From NCBI RefSeq assembly GCF_002893095.1, contig NZ_PKQQ01000008.1, forward strand, positions 145,460 to 209,459: DNA of 64,000 nucleotides, read 5' to 3'. This document shows positions 34,330-46,368 of the stretch, piece by piece; the stretch's first letter is position 1; each line of letters begins with the position of its first letter. The notes beneath the pieces are model-generated. The model was not told the origin of the DNA and searched no databases. It saw only the letters and a program-made list of their open reading frames with translations. Both the position numbers and the translations under genes were made by a program. Origin of the DNA: Stenotrophomonas sp. VV52. GTDB taxonomy: Bacteria > Pseudomonadota > Gammaproteobacteria > Xanthomonadales > Xanthomonadaceae.

Positions 34330-34433
34330 GGCCGGCGGGGGTGGGTTTGCGGGGTCGCCGCAAGTACGTCCGTGTAGGCTAAGCGGACGCCATCCATGGC
34401 GCCGATTCCCCCGCAAACCCACCCCCGCCGACC
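34330..34433 (-). repeat. Y-element copy E (perfect 22-bp arms)
   Basis: Arms at 34333-34354 and 34409-34430 are perfectly complementary over 22 bases. On the minus strand the interior is hairpin 1 GGCGCCATGGATGGCGTC followed by GCTTAGCCTACACGGACGTA and CTTGCGGCG. The TACACGGACGTA core differs from the usual TACATGGACGTA by one base. No SMAG linker is attached to this copy. Confidence 0.78.
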
Positions 34434-34535
34434 CTTCGACAGTGGGTCGGGGGCCAGGGAAAAATCGGGGCGCCTCTGCCCGCGGACCCCGCATGCGGTT
34501 AGGATCGACCTCTATTCCGCTACCCGGGGTCGTGC

Positions 34536-35618
34536 ATGGCTGTCGAGGTGTTGGTGGTTCGGGAACGTGCGTCGGGCGAACGGCGCGTGGCGATGACGCC
34601 GGAGACGGCGCGCAAACTGATCGCGCTGGGCGCGACGGCCTGGTTTGAACCCGGTGCAGGTCGCGCGGCGGGATTTCCCGATGCGGCGTATCTGGAGGCC
34701 GGTGCGCAGCTGGCCGATGACGCTCGACTGGGCGTGGCCGATATCGTGCTGTGCGTGCAGCCGCCGGAGACGGCGCGGTTGTCGCAGCTGAAGAATGGCG
34801 CCGCGCTGGTTGGCATGCTGCAGCCACAGGCCGATGCCGAACGGGCGGGGATGATCCAGTCGCGTGGGCTGCAGGCATTCCCGCTGGAGCGCTTGCCCCG
34901 CACCACGCGTGCGCAGTCGATGGACGTGCTGAGTTCGCAGGCGGGCATGGCCGGCTACAAGGCCACGCTGATCGCGGCGCAGCTGGCGCCGCGTTTCTTC
35001 CCGATGCTGACCACGGCGGCCGGTACGATCCGGCCGTCGCGGGTGCTGGTGGTGGGGGCGGGCGTGGCGGGGCTGCAGGCCATTGCGACGGCGCGGCGGC
35101 TGGGCGCGCAGGTGGAGGGGTTCGATGTGCGGCCGGAAACGCGGGAGCAGATCGAGTCGCTGGGCGGCAAGTTCCTTGACCTGGGGGTCAGTGCGGTGGG
35201 CGAAGGCGGCTATGCGCGGCCGTTGACCGACGAGGAGCGCGCGGAGCAGCAGCGCCGGCTGGGCGAGCACCTGCGGCTGGTGGACGTGGTGATCTGCACG
35301 GCGGCGGTGCCGGGTCGGCCGGCACCGAAGATCGTGACCCGCGCGATGGTGCAGGGCATGCGCCCGGGCAGCGTGATCGTGGACCTGGCGGCGGAGACCG
35401 GCGGCAACTGCGAGGCGACGGTGCCGGGCGAGACCGTGGACGTCGATGGGGTGGTGGTGGACGGGCCGGTGAACCTGGCCAGCCAGGGCGCGGTGCATGC
35501 CAGCGAGATGTATGCCCGCAACCTGTACAACTTCGTGGCGCTGTTTCTGAAGGACGGCGCGGTGGCGTTTGATTGGGACGATGAGCTGCTGGCGAAGACG
35601 CGCTGGGTGGCGGGCTGA
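34536..35618 (+). CDS. pntAA: NAD(P) transhydrogenase, subunit alpha 1
   Basis: 360 residues forming the NAD(H)-binding domain I of the three-subunit proton-translocating transhydrogenase. Motifs: VVRERASGERRVAMTPETARKL at the N terminus, the mobile-loop region near residues 225-235, and the Rossmann fold VLVVGAGVAGLQAIATARRLGA near 170. SVIVDLAAETGGNCE near 280 is the NAD-site acidic motif. The partner genes pntAB and pntB lie at 37137 and 37442, but three genes on the opposite strand separate them from pntAA. Confidence 0.93.
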   Translation: MAVEVLVVRERASGERRVAMTPETARKLIALGATAWFEPGAGRAAGFPDAAYLEAGAQLADDARLGVADIVLCVQPPETARLSQLKNGAALVGMLQPQADAERAGMIQSRGLQAFPLERLPRTTRAQSMDVLSSQAGMAGYKATLIAAQLAPRFFPMLTTAAGTIRPSRVLVVGAGVAGLQAIATARRLGAQVEGFDVRPETREQIESLGGKFLDLGVSAVGEGGYARPLTDEERAEQQRRLGEHLRLVDVVICTAAVPGRPAPKIVTRAMVQGMRPGSVIVDLAAETGGNCEATVPGETVDVDGVVVDGPVNLASQGAVHASEMYARNLYNFVALFLKDGAVAFDWDDELLAKTRWVAG

Positions 35619-35622
35619 CGGT

Positions 35623-35674
35623 GCAGCCACGCAGGGCGTGGCTCTACCGGTAGATCCACGCCCTGCGTGGATGC
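35623..35674. repeat. Inverted pair of SMAG repeats (GTAGAGCCACGCC type)
   Basis: Two head-to-head units: CAGCCACGCAGGGCGTGGCT with CTAC (35623-35647), and GTAGATCCACGCCCTGCGTG with GATGC (35650-35674). They sit between the convergent pntAA and DUF3106 genes. The same type occurs at 41267-41370. Confidence 0.8.
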
Positions 35675-35682
35675 ACTCCCAA

Positions 35683-36114
35683 TCAACGCGGCAACGCCGG
35701 CGGCGGCACGTCCTTCACCGGATTGGCCTTCAACCACTCCTGCCGCTGCTCCGGGGTCATCTTTTCCCACCGTGCGCGCAGCGCGTCGCGCTGGGCCGGG
35801 GTCATCTGCCGCATCTGGGCGAACAGCGCACGCGCCTGTTCGCGCTGCTCCGGGCTCATGTTCTCGAACCGGTGGCGTCCGCGCCGGGCCAGCTCGCGCT
35901 GTTCCGGGGTCATGTCCTGCCAGCGCTGTCCATGCTGCAGCATGCGTTCGCGCTGCGGCGGGGCGGCGTTGTTCCAGCGGTCGCGCACCGGCGCGACCAG
36001 CGCTTCACGCTGCTGCGGGGTGAGCTTGTCCCATTCCGGCAACGCCGAAGTCTGGGCCCAGCTGGTTGCGCTCAGCGGCAGCAGCACCAGCGCCAGGATC
36101 AGTCGCGGTTTCAT
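35683..36114 (-). CDS. DUF3106 protein, exported, TPEQR-repeat
   Basis: 143 residues. A signal peptide (MKPRLILALVLLPLSATSWAQ) precedes a chain of repeated short motifs of the form LTPQQR, MTPEQRE, MSPEQRE, MTPAQRD, MTPEQRQEW, interspersed with Arg-rich helices. This repetition is the DUF3106 signature. Function is unknown; the repeats suggest a periplasmic helical, possibly metal- or envelope-stress-related protein. It is the last gene of a three-gene unit with a sigma factor and a one-TM protein, two bases after the latter. The alternative in-frame start at 36150 would break the signal peptide. Confidence 0.82.
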   Translation of the reverse strand: MKPRLILALVLLPLSATSWAQTSALPEWDKLTPQQREALVAPVRDRWNNAAPPQRERMLQHGQRWQDMTPEQRELARRGRHRFENMSPEQREQARALFAQMRQMTPAQRDALRARWEKMTPEQRQEWLKANPVKDVPPPALPR

Positions 36115-36116
36115 GT

Positions 36117-36446
36117 TCACTCCATTGCCAGGTCGGTGGCGCCCAGCCACACGTACATGTCGGGATTCTCGTCGAGCAGCGCGTCGCTGTCATCGGCAAG
36201 CGTGGCCGCCACCTGTACCGGCGGTGCCAGCGGCGGATGGGCGGTGAAGCTGATGCCCAGGCCCAGCGCGACCACCAGCGAGGCGGCGGTGGCCAGCCAC
36301 CAGCCGTGGTGGCGCGGGCGCTGCGATGCATGCCGGGCAGCGCGCAGGCGGGCCAACGTGGTCGGCGACAGCTGGCTTACGGCCTGCGCGTGCAGCTGCT
36401 GCAGGGCGGCGTCATCGGGAAGGCGGGAAGACACGGGGCGGCTCAC
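36117..36446 (-). CDS. Small one-TM protein, candidate anti-sigma factor
   Basis: 109 residues from a GTG start overlapping the sigma factor stop (GTGA). The N-terminal half is cytoplasmic-like (LQQLHAQAVSQLSPTTLARLRAARHA), followed by a single membrane segment WLATAASLVVALGLGISF at about 49-66 and a short acidic periplasmic tail. Position directly after an ECF-type sigma gene and the topology suggest an anti-sigma factor; it resembles DUF3619-type proteins found in the same trio in betaproteobacteria. Neither point is proven by sequence. Confidence 0.65.
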   Translation of the reverse strand: MSRPVSSRLPDDAALQQLHAQAVSQLSPTTLARLRAARHASQRPRHHGWWLATAASLVVALGLGISFTAHPPLAPPVQVAATLADDSDALLDENPDMYVWLGATDLAME

Positions 36447-37057
36447 AGTTCGATCTCCAGATGCAGCTGCAGCGCCTGCCGGGCGCGCGAAAGATGGGTT
36501 TTTACCGCGCCCTCGCTGCAGCCCATGGCCGCTGCGGTGGTGGCGCCGTCCAGCTGTTGCAGGACGCGCAGGCTGAAGGCCTCGCGCTGCCGGGCGGGCA
36601 GCGCGCGCAGAGCCTTGACCAGCGCGGCGTACTGGTCGCGTTGTTCATGCGCCTGGGCCGGGCCCGGGCCGGGGTCGGCCCAGTCGATGTCATGCTCGGC
36701 ACCGGCGTCGTCGCTGCTGCGCCAGAAGCGCAGGCGGAAGCTGCGGCGGCGCTGCAGGTCGACCACGCGGCGGCGCAGGATGCTCCAGAACAGCGGCGAC
36801 CAGTCGGCGGCCGGCTTTTCCCGGTAGGCCAGCATGCGCAGCATCGCGTCCTGCACCGCATCCAGTGCGTCGTCGCGCTGGCGCAGGCCCGCCTCGGCGA
36901 AGCGGAACGCGCGCGGGCCGATCCCGGCCAGGAAGGCGTCCAGCGACACCGGCAGCGCGGCGTCGGCTTCGTCGGGCAGGGTCGGCAGGGAAGGGCTCAC
37001 CAGCACAGGGTAGCGCTCGCGCAGGGGGGACACGGTGAGAACGTGCCGGCGCGGCAT
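36443..37057 (-). CDS. RNA polymerase sigma-70 family factor (ECF-type)
   Basis: 204 residues. Region 2 covers about residues 60-105 (DDALDAVQDAMLRMLAYRE and PLFWSILRRRVVDLQRRR) and region 4 about 140-200 (LRALPARQREAFSLRVLQQLDGATTAAAMGCSEGAVKTHLSRARQAL). It would redirect RNA polymerase to a small regulon, likely including its own trio. A GTG at 37000 (VSPSLPTLPDEADAA) is an alternative start. The next gene on this strand encodes a one-TM protein with anti-sigma topology. Confidence 0.85.
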   Translation of the reverse strand: MPRRHVLTVSPLRERYPVLVSPSLPTLPDEADAALPVSLDAFLAGIGPRAFRFAEAGLRQRDDALDAVQDAMLRMLAYREKPAADWSPLFWSILRRRVVDLQRRRSFRLRFWRSSDDAGAEHDIDWADPGPGPAQAHEQRDQYAALVKALRALPARQREAFSLRVLQQLDGATTAAAMGCSEGAVKTHLSRARQALQLHLEIEL

Positions 37058-37136
37058 CGGTTGACCGCGCCTGCAGAACGGTTCAGCGCATGGTTATGAT
37101 GCAGGGACGGGAAGACCGCCTGGGAGAGAGACTGCA

Positions 37137-37445
37137 ATGAGCGACGGGTTCGTGGCGTTGTACATCTTCATGCTGGCCGCGATCGCGGGCCACGTGATCA
37201 TTTCGCGGGTGCCGGTGATCCTGCACACCCCCCTGATGTCCGGGTCCAACTTCATCCACGGCATCGTGCTGATCGGCGCGATGGTGGTGCTGGGCCACGC
37301 GCAGACTCCGCTGGAGAAGATCATCGGCTTCATCGCGGTGGTACTGGGCGCGGGCAACGCCGCCGGCGGCTACGTGGTGACCGAACGCATGCTGGACATG
37401 TTCAAGCCCAGCCAGAAGCGCGACAGCGGGGAGAAGGCGCCTTGA
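37137..37445 (+). CDS. pntAB: NAD(P) transhydrogenase, subunit alpha 2
   Basis: 102 residues with three membrane helices, starting MSDGFVALYIFMLAAIAGHVIISRVP. VLHTPLMSGSNFIHGIVLIGAM is the conserved part of the proton channel. It forms the membrane sector together with PntB. GGGAGAGAG lies just upstream of the ATG. It overlaps pntB by four bases (TTGA) and starts 80 bases from the divergent sigma factor. Confidence 0.93.
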   Translation: MSDGFVALYIFMLAAIAGHVIISRVPVILHTPLMSGSNFIHGIVLIGAMVVLGHAQTPLEKIIGFIAVVLGAGNAAGGYVVTERMLDMFKPSQKRDSGEKAP

Positions 37446-38896
37446 ACGTCTCCACCGCGCAACTGCTGCAGTGGCTGGTGCAGGTGAGCTACCTGGTCGC
37501 CGCCACGCTGTTCCTGCTGGGCCTGCAGCGCATGGCCTCGCCGATGACCGCGCGCAGCGGCATCCGCTGGGCCGGGCTGGGCATGCTGATCGCCACCGTA
37601 GCCACCTTCTTCCTGCCCGACCTGCACAACGTGCCGCTGATCCTGGCGGCGGTGGCGATCGGCACCGGCGTGGCCTGGTGGTCGGCCAAGCGCGTGGCGA
37701 TCACCGACATGCCGCAGATGGTGGCGCTGTACAACGGCATGGGCGGTGGCTCGGCCGCGGCGATCGGCGCGGTGGAACTGTTGCGCTTCTCGTTCCTGGG
37801 CAACCGCGATACCACCCATTGGAGTGAGCAGGCCATTGCCGAGCTGGCCGCGCGCCAGCCTTCGGCTACGGTGCTGGCGCTGGCGGTGATCGGCTCGGCG
37901 ATCGGCGCAGTCTCGCTGTCCGGCTCGATCATCGCCTGGGCCAAGCTGGACGGTCGCCTCGACCGCCGCGTGACCTTCCCCGGCCAGCAGGCGTTCAACC
38001 TGCTGGTGGCGCTTGCGATGGTGGTGCTGGGCATATGGGCGGCGGTGAGCCTGAGTTCGGTGGCGATCATCAGCTTCTTCGTGGTCGCGCTGGCACTGGG
38101 CGTGTTGATGACGCTGCCGATCGGCGGCGCCGACATGCCGGTGGTGATCTCGCTGTACAACGCGTTCACCGGCCTGGCGGTGGCGTTCGAAGGCTATGTG
38201 CTGGGCAATGAGGCGCTGATCATCGCCGGCATGATGGTCGGTGCGGCGGGCATCCTGCTTACCCGGCTGATGGCCAAGGCGATGAACCGGCCGATCAGTG
38301 GCGTGCTGTTCTCCAACTTCGGCGGCGGGGGCACCGCGCAGGAAATCAGCGGATCGCAGAAGCCGATCGAGGCCAGTGACGTGGCCGCGCTGATGGCGTT
38401 TGCCGAACGGGTGGTGATCGTGCCGGGCTACGGCATGGCCGTGGCCCAGGCCCAGCACAAGGTGTGGGAACTGGCGCAGCGGCTGATCGAGCGCGGGATC
38501 AAGGTGAAGTTCGCGATCCACCCGGTGGCCGGGCGCATGCCCGGGCACATGAACGTGCTGCTGGCCGAAGCGGGGGTGCCGTACGACCTGATCGCCGACA
38601 TGGACGACATCAATCCGGAGTTTCCCAACACCGACGTGGCGCTGGTGATCGGCGCCAACGACGTGGTCAATCCGGTGGCACGCACCGACCCGGCCAGCCC
38701 GATCTACGGCATGCCGATCCTGGACGTGGTCAACGCGCGCAACGTGGTGGTGATCAAGCGCGGCAAGGGCACCGGTTTTGCCGGGATCGAAAACGCGCTG
38801 TTCTACGCCGACAACGCGCGCATGCTGTACGGCGATGGCGCCGGGGCGGCGAGTGCGCTGGTAAGCGAGCTCAAGGCCCTCGACGGAACCCATTAA
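37442..38896 (+). CDS. pntB: NAD(P) transhydrogenase, subunit beta
   Basis: 484 residues from a TTG start that overlaps the pntAB stop. Nine or so membrane helices (residues 1-270) are followed by the soluble NADP(H)-binding domain III (about 300-484), with VIVPGYGMAVAQAQH, FAIHPVAGRMPGHMNVLLAEA and VIGANDVVNPVAR. The enzyme couples hydride transfer from NADH to NADP+ with proton entry, supplying NADPH. It is followed by a REPIN. Confidence 0.95.
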   Translation: MNVSTAQLLQWLVQVSYLVAATLFLLGLQRMASPMTARSGIRWAGLGMLIATVATFFLPDLHNVPLILAAVAIGTGVAWWSAKRVAITDMPQMVALYNGMGGGSAAAIGAVELLRFSFLGNRDTTHWSEQAIAELAARQPSATVLALAVIGSAIGAVSLSGSIIAWAKLDGRLDRRVTFPGQQAFNLLVALAMVVLGIWAAVSLSSVAIISFFVVALALGVLMTLPIGGADMPVVISLYNAFTGLAVAFEGYVLGNEALIIAGMMVGAAGILLTRLMAKAMNRPISGVLFSNFGGGGTAQEISGSQKPIEASDVAALMAFAERVVIVPGYGMAVAQAQHKVWELAQRLIERGIKVKFAIHPVAGRMPGHMNVLLAEAGVPYDLIADMDDINPEFPNTDVALVIGANDVVNPVARTDPASPIYGMPILDVVNARNVVVIKRGKGTGFAGIENALFYADNARMLYGDGAGAASALVSELKALDGTH

Positions 38897-38898
38897 CG

Positions 38899-38968
38899 GT
38901 AGTGCCGGCCGCCGGCCGGCTCCACGTGCTGCTGGATTCGTGCAGAGCCGGCCGGCGGCCGGCACTAC
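38899..38968. repeat. REPIN: perfect inverted pair of SMAG repeats
   Basis: Two copies of GTAGTGCCGGCCGCCGGCCG(GCT), one on each strand, separated by the linker CCACGTGCTGCTGGATTCGTGC. The linker carries the same CTGCTGGATTC word found between SMAG and Y-elements. The structure spans 70 bases and sits between the convergent pntB and a membrane-protein gene, where it can act as bidirectional transcript end. Confidence 0.85.
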
Positions 38969-38972
38969 CGGG

Positions 38973-39392
38973 TTACTTCGCCACCCACCAAGCGACCACC
39001 AGCGCTACACCGAGCCACAACCACTCGCCGACCCCGTTCGCGAGCTGGATCAGGGTGGCCGCCATGAACGGGCCCATGCGCAACGCTGAATTCCACGGAT
39101 CCAGGCCCAGCGAGCCGCCCAGGTAGGCCGAAGCGATGCCCCAGTTGGCCGCCAGCGCGACCACCAGGGTGAACGCCACGGTCAGGCCGATCCGAAGCGG
39201 ACCGGCCTGCAGCCGGCCCAGGCGAAGCATGAAACCCAGCTCCAGCGCGGCCAGTACGGCCATCCAGCCGACCTGGCGACCGCTCAGCAGGGCGATGACC
39301 AACCAGGCCAACGTGGCCGTGACGACTCCAAGCAGCAACAGCGGGGGCCAGAGCCAGTGGGCGGACCTGGCGGGCGCGGACGTGGGCGACAT
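38973..39392 (-). CDS. Hypothetical inner-membrane protein, 139 aa
   Basis: I do not recognise a family. The product MSPTSAPARSAHWLWPPLLLLGV has four hydrophobic segments at about residues 14-36, 42-58, 68-88 and 113-136. There is no clear signal peptidase site, so it is probably a polytopic inner-membrane protein. The reading frame can be extended further upstream but would then be antisense to sufT. It stands alone between a REPIN and the divergent sufT gene. Confidence 0.7.
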   Translation of the reverse strand: MSPTSAPARSAHWLWPPLLLLGVVTATLAWLVIALLSGRQVGWMAVLAALELGFMLRLGRLQAGPLRIGLTVAFTLVVALAANWGIASAYLGGSLGLDPWNSALRMGPFMAATLIQLANGVGEWLWLGVALVVAWWVAK

Positions 39393-39509
39393 GCATTCTT
39401 CCTTTGGATCGCCACAGGATACCGGCTTGCGGGGTGACCGGCGCGTGGGCGGCCGCTGGGCTAAAATAGCCACCTTGCGGGAATTGGCCGCGACCCCATA
39501 TCGATCCAC

Positions 39510-40061
39510 ATGTACTCCCGTAGCAGCGAACCCGTCCACTTCGAACGCGACTGCGAGGCCGTCATGGTCCCGCAGGGCGAAACGGTCACCCTGCCGGCCG
39601 GCAGCTATGGGTACATCACCCAGGCGCTGGGCGGCAGCTACACCGTGTTCGTCGAAGGCAATCTGTTCCGCATCGCCGGCAAGGACGGCGACGCGATCGG
39701 CAAGGAACCGCCGCCGGCGCTGGAACTGCCCGCCGACGCCACCGACGAGGAGGTCGAAAAGCTGGTGTGGCAGCAACTGCGCACCTGCTTCGACCCGGAA
39801 ATCCCGTTCAACATCGTCGACCTCGGCCTGGTCTACGAAGTCGAGCTCAAGCACCTGGACGATGGCCAGCGCGAGGTCGACATCAAGATGACCCTGACCG
39901 CGCCCGGCTGCGGCATGGGCGACATCCTGGTCGATGACGTGCGCAGCAAGCTGGAAATGATCCCCACCGTGGCCGAAGCCGATGTCGAACTGGTGTTCGA
40001 CCCGCCGTGGAACCAGCACATGATGTCCGAAGCGGCCCGGCTTGAAACCGGCATGCTGTAA
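39510..40061 (+). CDS. sufT: Fe-S cluster assembly protein SufT
   Basis: 183 residues. The N-terminal part (SSEPVHFERDCEAVMVPQGE..LPAGSYGYITQALGGSYTV, about 1-60) is the SufT-specific beta region. The C-terminal MIP18/DUF59 domain has QLRTCFDPEIPFNIVDLGLVYEV and KMTLTAPGCGMGDILVDDV with the conserved cysteine. SufT supports maturation of high-demand Fe-S proteins. The sufBCD genes are not in this window, so it works from a separate locus. It lies 37 bases upstream of ilvE. Confidence 0.9.
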   Translation: MYSRSSEPVHFERDCEAVMVPQGETVTLPAGSYGYITQALGGSYTVFVEGNLFRIAGKDGDAIGKEPPPALELPADATDEEVEKLVWQQLRTCFDPEIPFNIVDLGLVYEVELKHLDDGQREVDIKMTLTAPGCGMGDILVDDVRSKLEMIPTVAEADVELVFDPPWNQHMMSEAARLETGML

Positions 40062-40098
40062 TTGATGTGCTCCCCGTAACCAGAACAGGAATCATCCG

Positions 40099-41196
40099 GT
40101 GTCCCAGTCTTCCGTGAACTTCACCACCACCCGTTCCGCCCACCCGCGCAGCAGCGAGGAGCGTGCGCGCATCCTGGCCGCGCCGGGGTTCGGTCTGCAC
40201 TTCACCGACCACATGGTGGAAGTACGCTGGGACAAGGACACCGGCTGGCATGACGCCAGCGTGCGCGCCTACGGTCCGCTGCAGCTGGACCCGGCCGCCG
40301 CGGTGCTGCATTACGGCCAGGAGATCTTCGAAGGCATCAAGGCCTACCGCCATGCCGATGGTTCGATCTGGACCTTCCGCCCGGATGCCAACGGCCGCCG
40401 CCTGCAGCGCTCGGCGCAGCGCCTGGCGCTGCCGGAACTGCCAGTGGAGATCTTCGTCGAATCGCTGAAGCAGCTGATCGCGGTGGATGCCAGCTGGGTG
40501 CCGTCGGCCGACGAATCCAGCCTGTACTTCCGTCCGTTCATGATCGGCGATGAAGCCTTCCTCGGCGTGCGTGGCGCGCAGAAGGCCGGTTACTACGTCA
40601 TCGCCAGCCCGGCCGGTCCTTACTTCGCCAAGGGCGTGGCCCCGGTGGCGATCTGGCTGTCCACCGAATACGCGCGTGCGGCCAAGGGCGGCACCGGTGC
40701 GGCCAAGTGCGGCGGCAACTACGCGGCCTCGCTGCTGCCGCAGCAGAAGGCGCAGGCGCAGGGCTGCTCGCAGGTGCTGTTCCTGGATCCGGTGGAAGGC
40801 AAGTACCTGGAAGAACTGGGTGGCATGAACGTGTTCCTGGTCTACAAGGACGGCACCCTGGTGACCCCGGAACTGTCCGGCAGCATCCTGGAAGGAATCA
40901 CCCGCGAAAGCATCCTGCAGCTGGCCCGCGACCGCGGCATGAAGGTGGAAGAGCGCAAGGTCAGCATCGAGGAGTGGAAGCAGGGCGTGGCCTCGGGCGA
41001 GATCGCCGAGGTGTTCGCCTGCGGTACCGCGGCGGTGGTCACCCCGATCGGCCAGCTGAAGGGCGAAGGCTTCTCGGTGGGCGACCTGAGCGCGCCGGCC
41101 GGTGAAGTGACCATGTCGCTGCGCAAGGAACTGACCGACATCCAGTACGGCCGCCTGCCGGACCGCCATGGCTGGCTGGTGCACCTGGACGGCTGA
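40099..41196 (+). CDS. ilvE: Branched-chain-amino-acid aminotransferase
   Basis: 365 residues from a GTG start; the longer 'type II' form as in eukaryotes and many bacteria. It interconverts Leu, Ile and Val with their 2-oxo acids using PLP. Family features: HYGQEIFEGIKAYR near residue 73, YFRPFMIGDE, and GGTGAAKCGGNYAASLLPQ near 200, which carries the PLP lysine. LEGITRESILQLARD and CGTAAVVTPIG lie further on. A strong terminator follows the stop. Confidence 0.96.
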   Translation: MSQSSVNFTTTRSAHPRSSEERARILAAPGFGLHFTDHMVEVRWDKDTGWHDASVRAYGPLQLDPAAAVLHYGQEIFEGIKAYRHADGSIWTFRPDANGRRLQRSAQRLALPELPVEIFVESLKQLIAVDASWVPSADESSLYFRPFMIGDEAFLGVRGAQKAGYYVIASPAGPYFAKGVAPVAIWLSTEYARAAKGGTGAAKCGGNYAASLLPQQKAQAQGCSQVLFLDPVEGKYLEELGGMNVFLVYKDGTLVTPELSGSILEGITRESILQLARDRGMKVEERKVSIEEWKQGVASGEIAEVFACGTAAVVTPIGQLKGEGFSVGDLSAPAGEVTMSLRKELTDIQYGRLPDRHGWLVHLDG

Positions 41197-41220
41197 TCCA
41201 GCGATCCCGTGATGAATAAG

Positions 41221-41250
41221 AGGCCCGCCTGGTGACAGGCGGGCCTTTTT
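41221..41250 (+). terminator. Rho-independent terminator of ilvE
   Basis: AGGCCCGCCT and AGGCGGGCCT form a perfect 10-bp stem with a GGTGAC loop and a run of T, about 25 bases after the ilvE stop. Confidence 0.93.
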
Positions 41251-41266
41251 CGTTGGGGATCGTCGA

Positions 41267-41370
41267 GCAGCCACGCAGGGCGTGGCTCTACCCCCGTCAG
41301 TACATCGCGAATTGTCGTCCACCCCTGTGAACCATGTCGATCACCGGTAGAGCCACGCCCTGCGTGGCTG
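41267..41370. repeat. Inverted SMAG pair (GTAGAGCCACGCC type) with spacer
   Basis: Units at 41267-41291 (minus orientation) and 41347-41370 (GTAGAGCCACGCCCTGCGTG plus GCTG) face outward from a 55-base spacer. Same family as 35623-35674. Confidence 0.78.
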
Positions 41371-41746
41371 GAGCCTTCCCGATAATCCGCGCGTCAGAAC
41401 GATCCAAACCGACCTAACCCATTGTTGCGCAAACGATGTCTCGTGAATGACGCACAAGACAGTGACGCAGGACACGAATTACACGCGCATTGACCATTTC
41501 CCTACCCGAAAGTTTCTTCACATTCACAAACCCTTGACCCGAAAAGTCTCAGATCGAACTTTTCACAACCCTGAAAGCGCGCTGAAACATTGTTGCGGCA
41601 GGGCCGAACCACTAGCGTCCGGGGTCGGGCGGTTGCACAGGGGAAACCGATCCGTCTTCCAGGTTCGATACACGCCGTCTTTCATCGCGCTGCATCGAAC
41701 CCACCTCGCCGCATCGACGGCTCCTCACGACTTGAAGGGAATTCCG
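41371..41746 (+). other. Upstream region of the secreted protease gene
   Basis: About 375 bases that are clearly less GC-rich than their surroundings. The reading frame of the protease stays open back to 41447, but lacks a signal peptide there and has no coding look, so I treat this as 5' untranslated and promoter DNA. TTGACC at 41534 could be a -35 box. The word ATTGTTGCG occurs twice, at about 41421 and 41590. No confident operator was found. Confidence 0.5.
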
Positions 41747-43486
<1,740 letters not shown>

Positions 43487-43491
43487 GGATG

Positions 43492-43524
43492 AAAAAAAGG
43501 CCCCGGCAGTGCCGGGGCCTTTTT
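43492..43524. terminator. Bidirectional terminator
   Basis: AAAAAGGCCCCGGC-AGT-GCCGGGGCCTTTTT: a 14-bp stem with an A-run on one side and a T-run on the other. It serves both the protease gene (plus) and the convergent asparaginase-domain gene (minus). Confidence 0.93.
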
Positions 43525-43537
43525 CATGGACGCGAGA

Positions 43538-44023
43538 TCATGCGTCTTCGAATCGGTTGGCTGCCACGTTCTTGCGGACGTGTTCCGGGTTCCAGATGCG
43601 GCCGTTCATGGCGATGTACACGCCCGGCTGCAGCGACTGCACCGCGCCGATCGCGCAGCCGATGTTGAACTCGGCATCCGAACCACGGAAACGGGCCGGG
43701 CTGAGTGCGCCGGTCATCACGATGGTCTTGTCGGGAATGCTCTTGAGCACGCGGCCGGTCTGCACCATCGAATCGGTGCCGTGGGTGACCAGCACGTGGC
43801 GGGTCGGCTGCGCGGCGATGGTGGCGCGGATCAGCTCGCGGTCCTCGTCGCTGATGTGCAGCGAGTCCTTGCGCAGGATCGGGATCACGTTGAAGCGGAA
43901 GGTCACGCCCAGTTCGCGCAGGATCATCCCGATCTGCGGATCGCCGATCTGGTAGTCCGACTTGTCGTCGAAGTAGATCTTGTCGATCGTGCCACCGGTG
44001 GTGATGATCAGTAGTTCTTCCAT
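43538..44023 (-). CDS. Asparaginase-domain protein, N-terminal half only
   Basis: 161 residues matching only the N-terminal domain of type I/II asparaginases: IITTGGTIDKIYF with the first active-site Thr at residue 9-11, and LVTHGTDSMVQTG with the second Thr-Asp pair near residue 80. Full enzymes have about 330 residues and complete the active site with the C-terminal domain of a neighbour. Short stand-alone forms are widespread, so this is probably a real gene and not a broken one. Whether it has asparaginase activity is doubtful. Confidence 0.82.
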   Translation of the reverse strand: MEELLIITTGGTIDKIYFDDKSDYQIGDPQIGMILRELGVTFRFNVIPILRKDSLHISDEDRELIRATIAAQPTRHVLVTHGTDSMVQTGRVLKSIPDKTIVMTGALSPARFRGSDAEFNIGCAIGAVQSLQPGVYIAMNGRIWNPEHVRKNVAANRFEDA

Positions 44024-44094
44024 TGCCGCAATCCTGGTGTGAGCGTGAGCCGCGCGGAACAGCCCGCGCCAGGCCGCCATGATACCGCGCGGCA

Positions 44095-46364
<2,270 letters not shown>

Positions 46365-46368
<4 letters not shown>

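Noticed and set aside
36998..37057. Sigma factor start at ATG 37057 as certain
   Set aside because: A GTG at 37000 is about as likely; I kept the longer form but treat the first 19 residues as doubtful.
41447..41746. 100-residue N-terminal extension of the secreted protease
   Set aside because: The signal peptide only works from 41747, a ribosome-binding site (AAGGGA) precedes that ATG, and the extension is AT-richer and domain-free.
43538..44023. Asparaginase-domain gene as a recent pseudogene
   Set aside because: It has an intact start, no internal stop, its own terminator, and stand-alone forms of this size are common, so truncation by decay is not supported.
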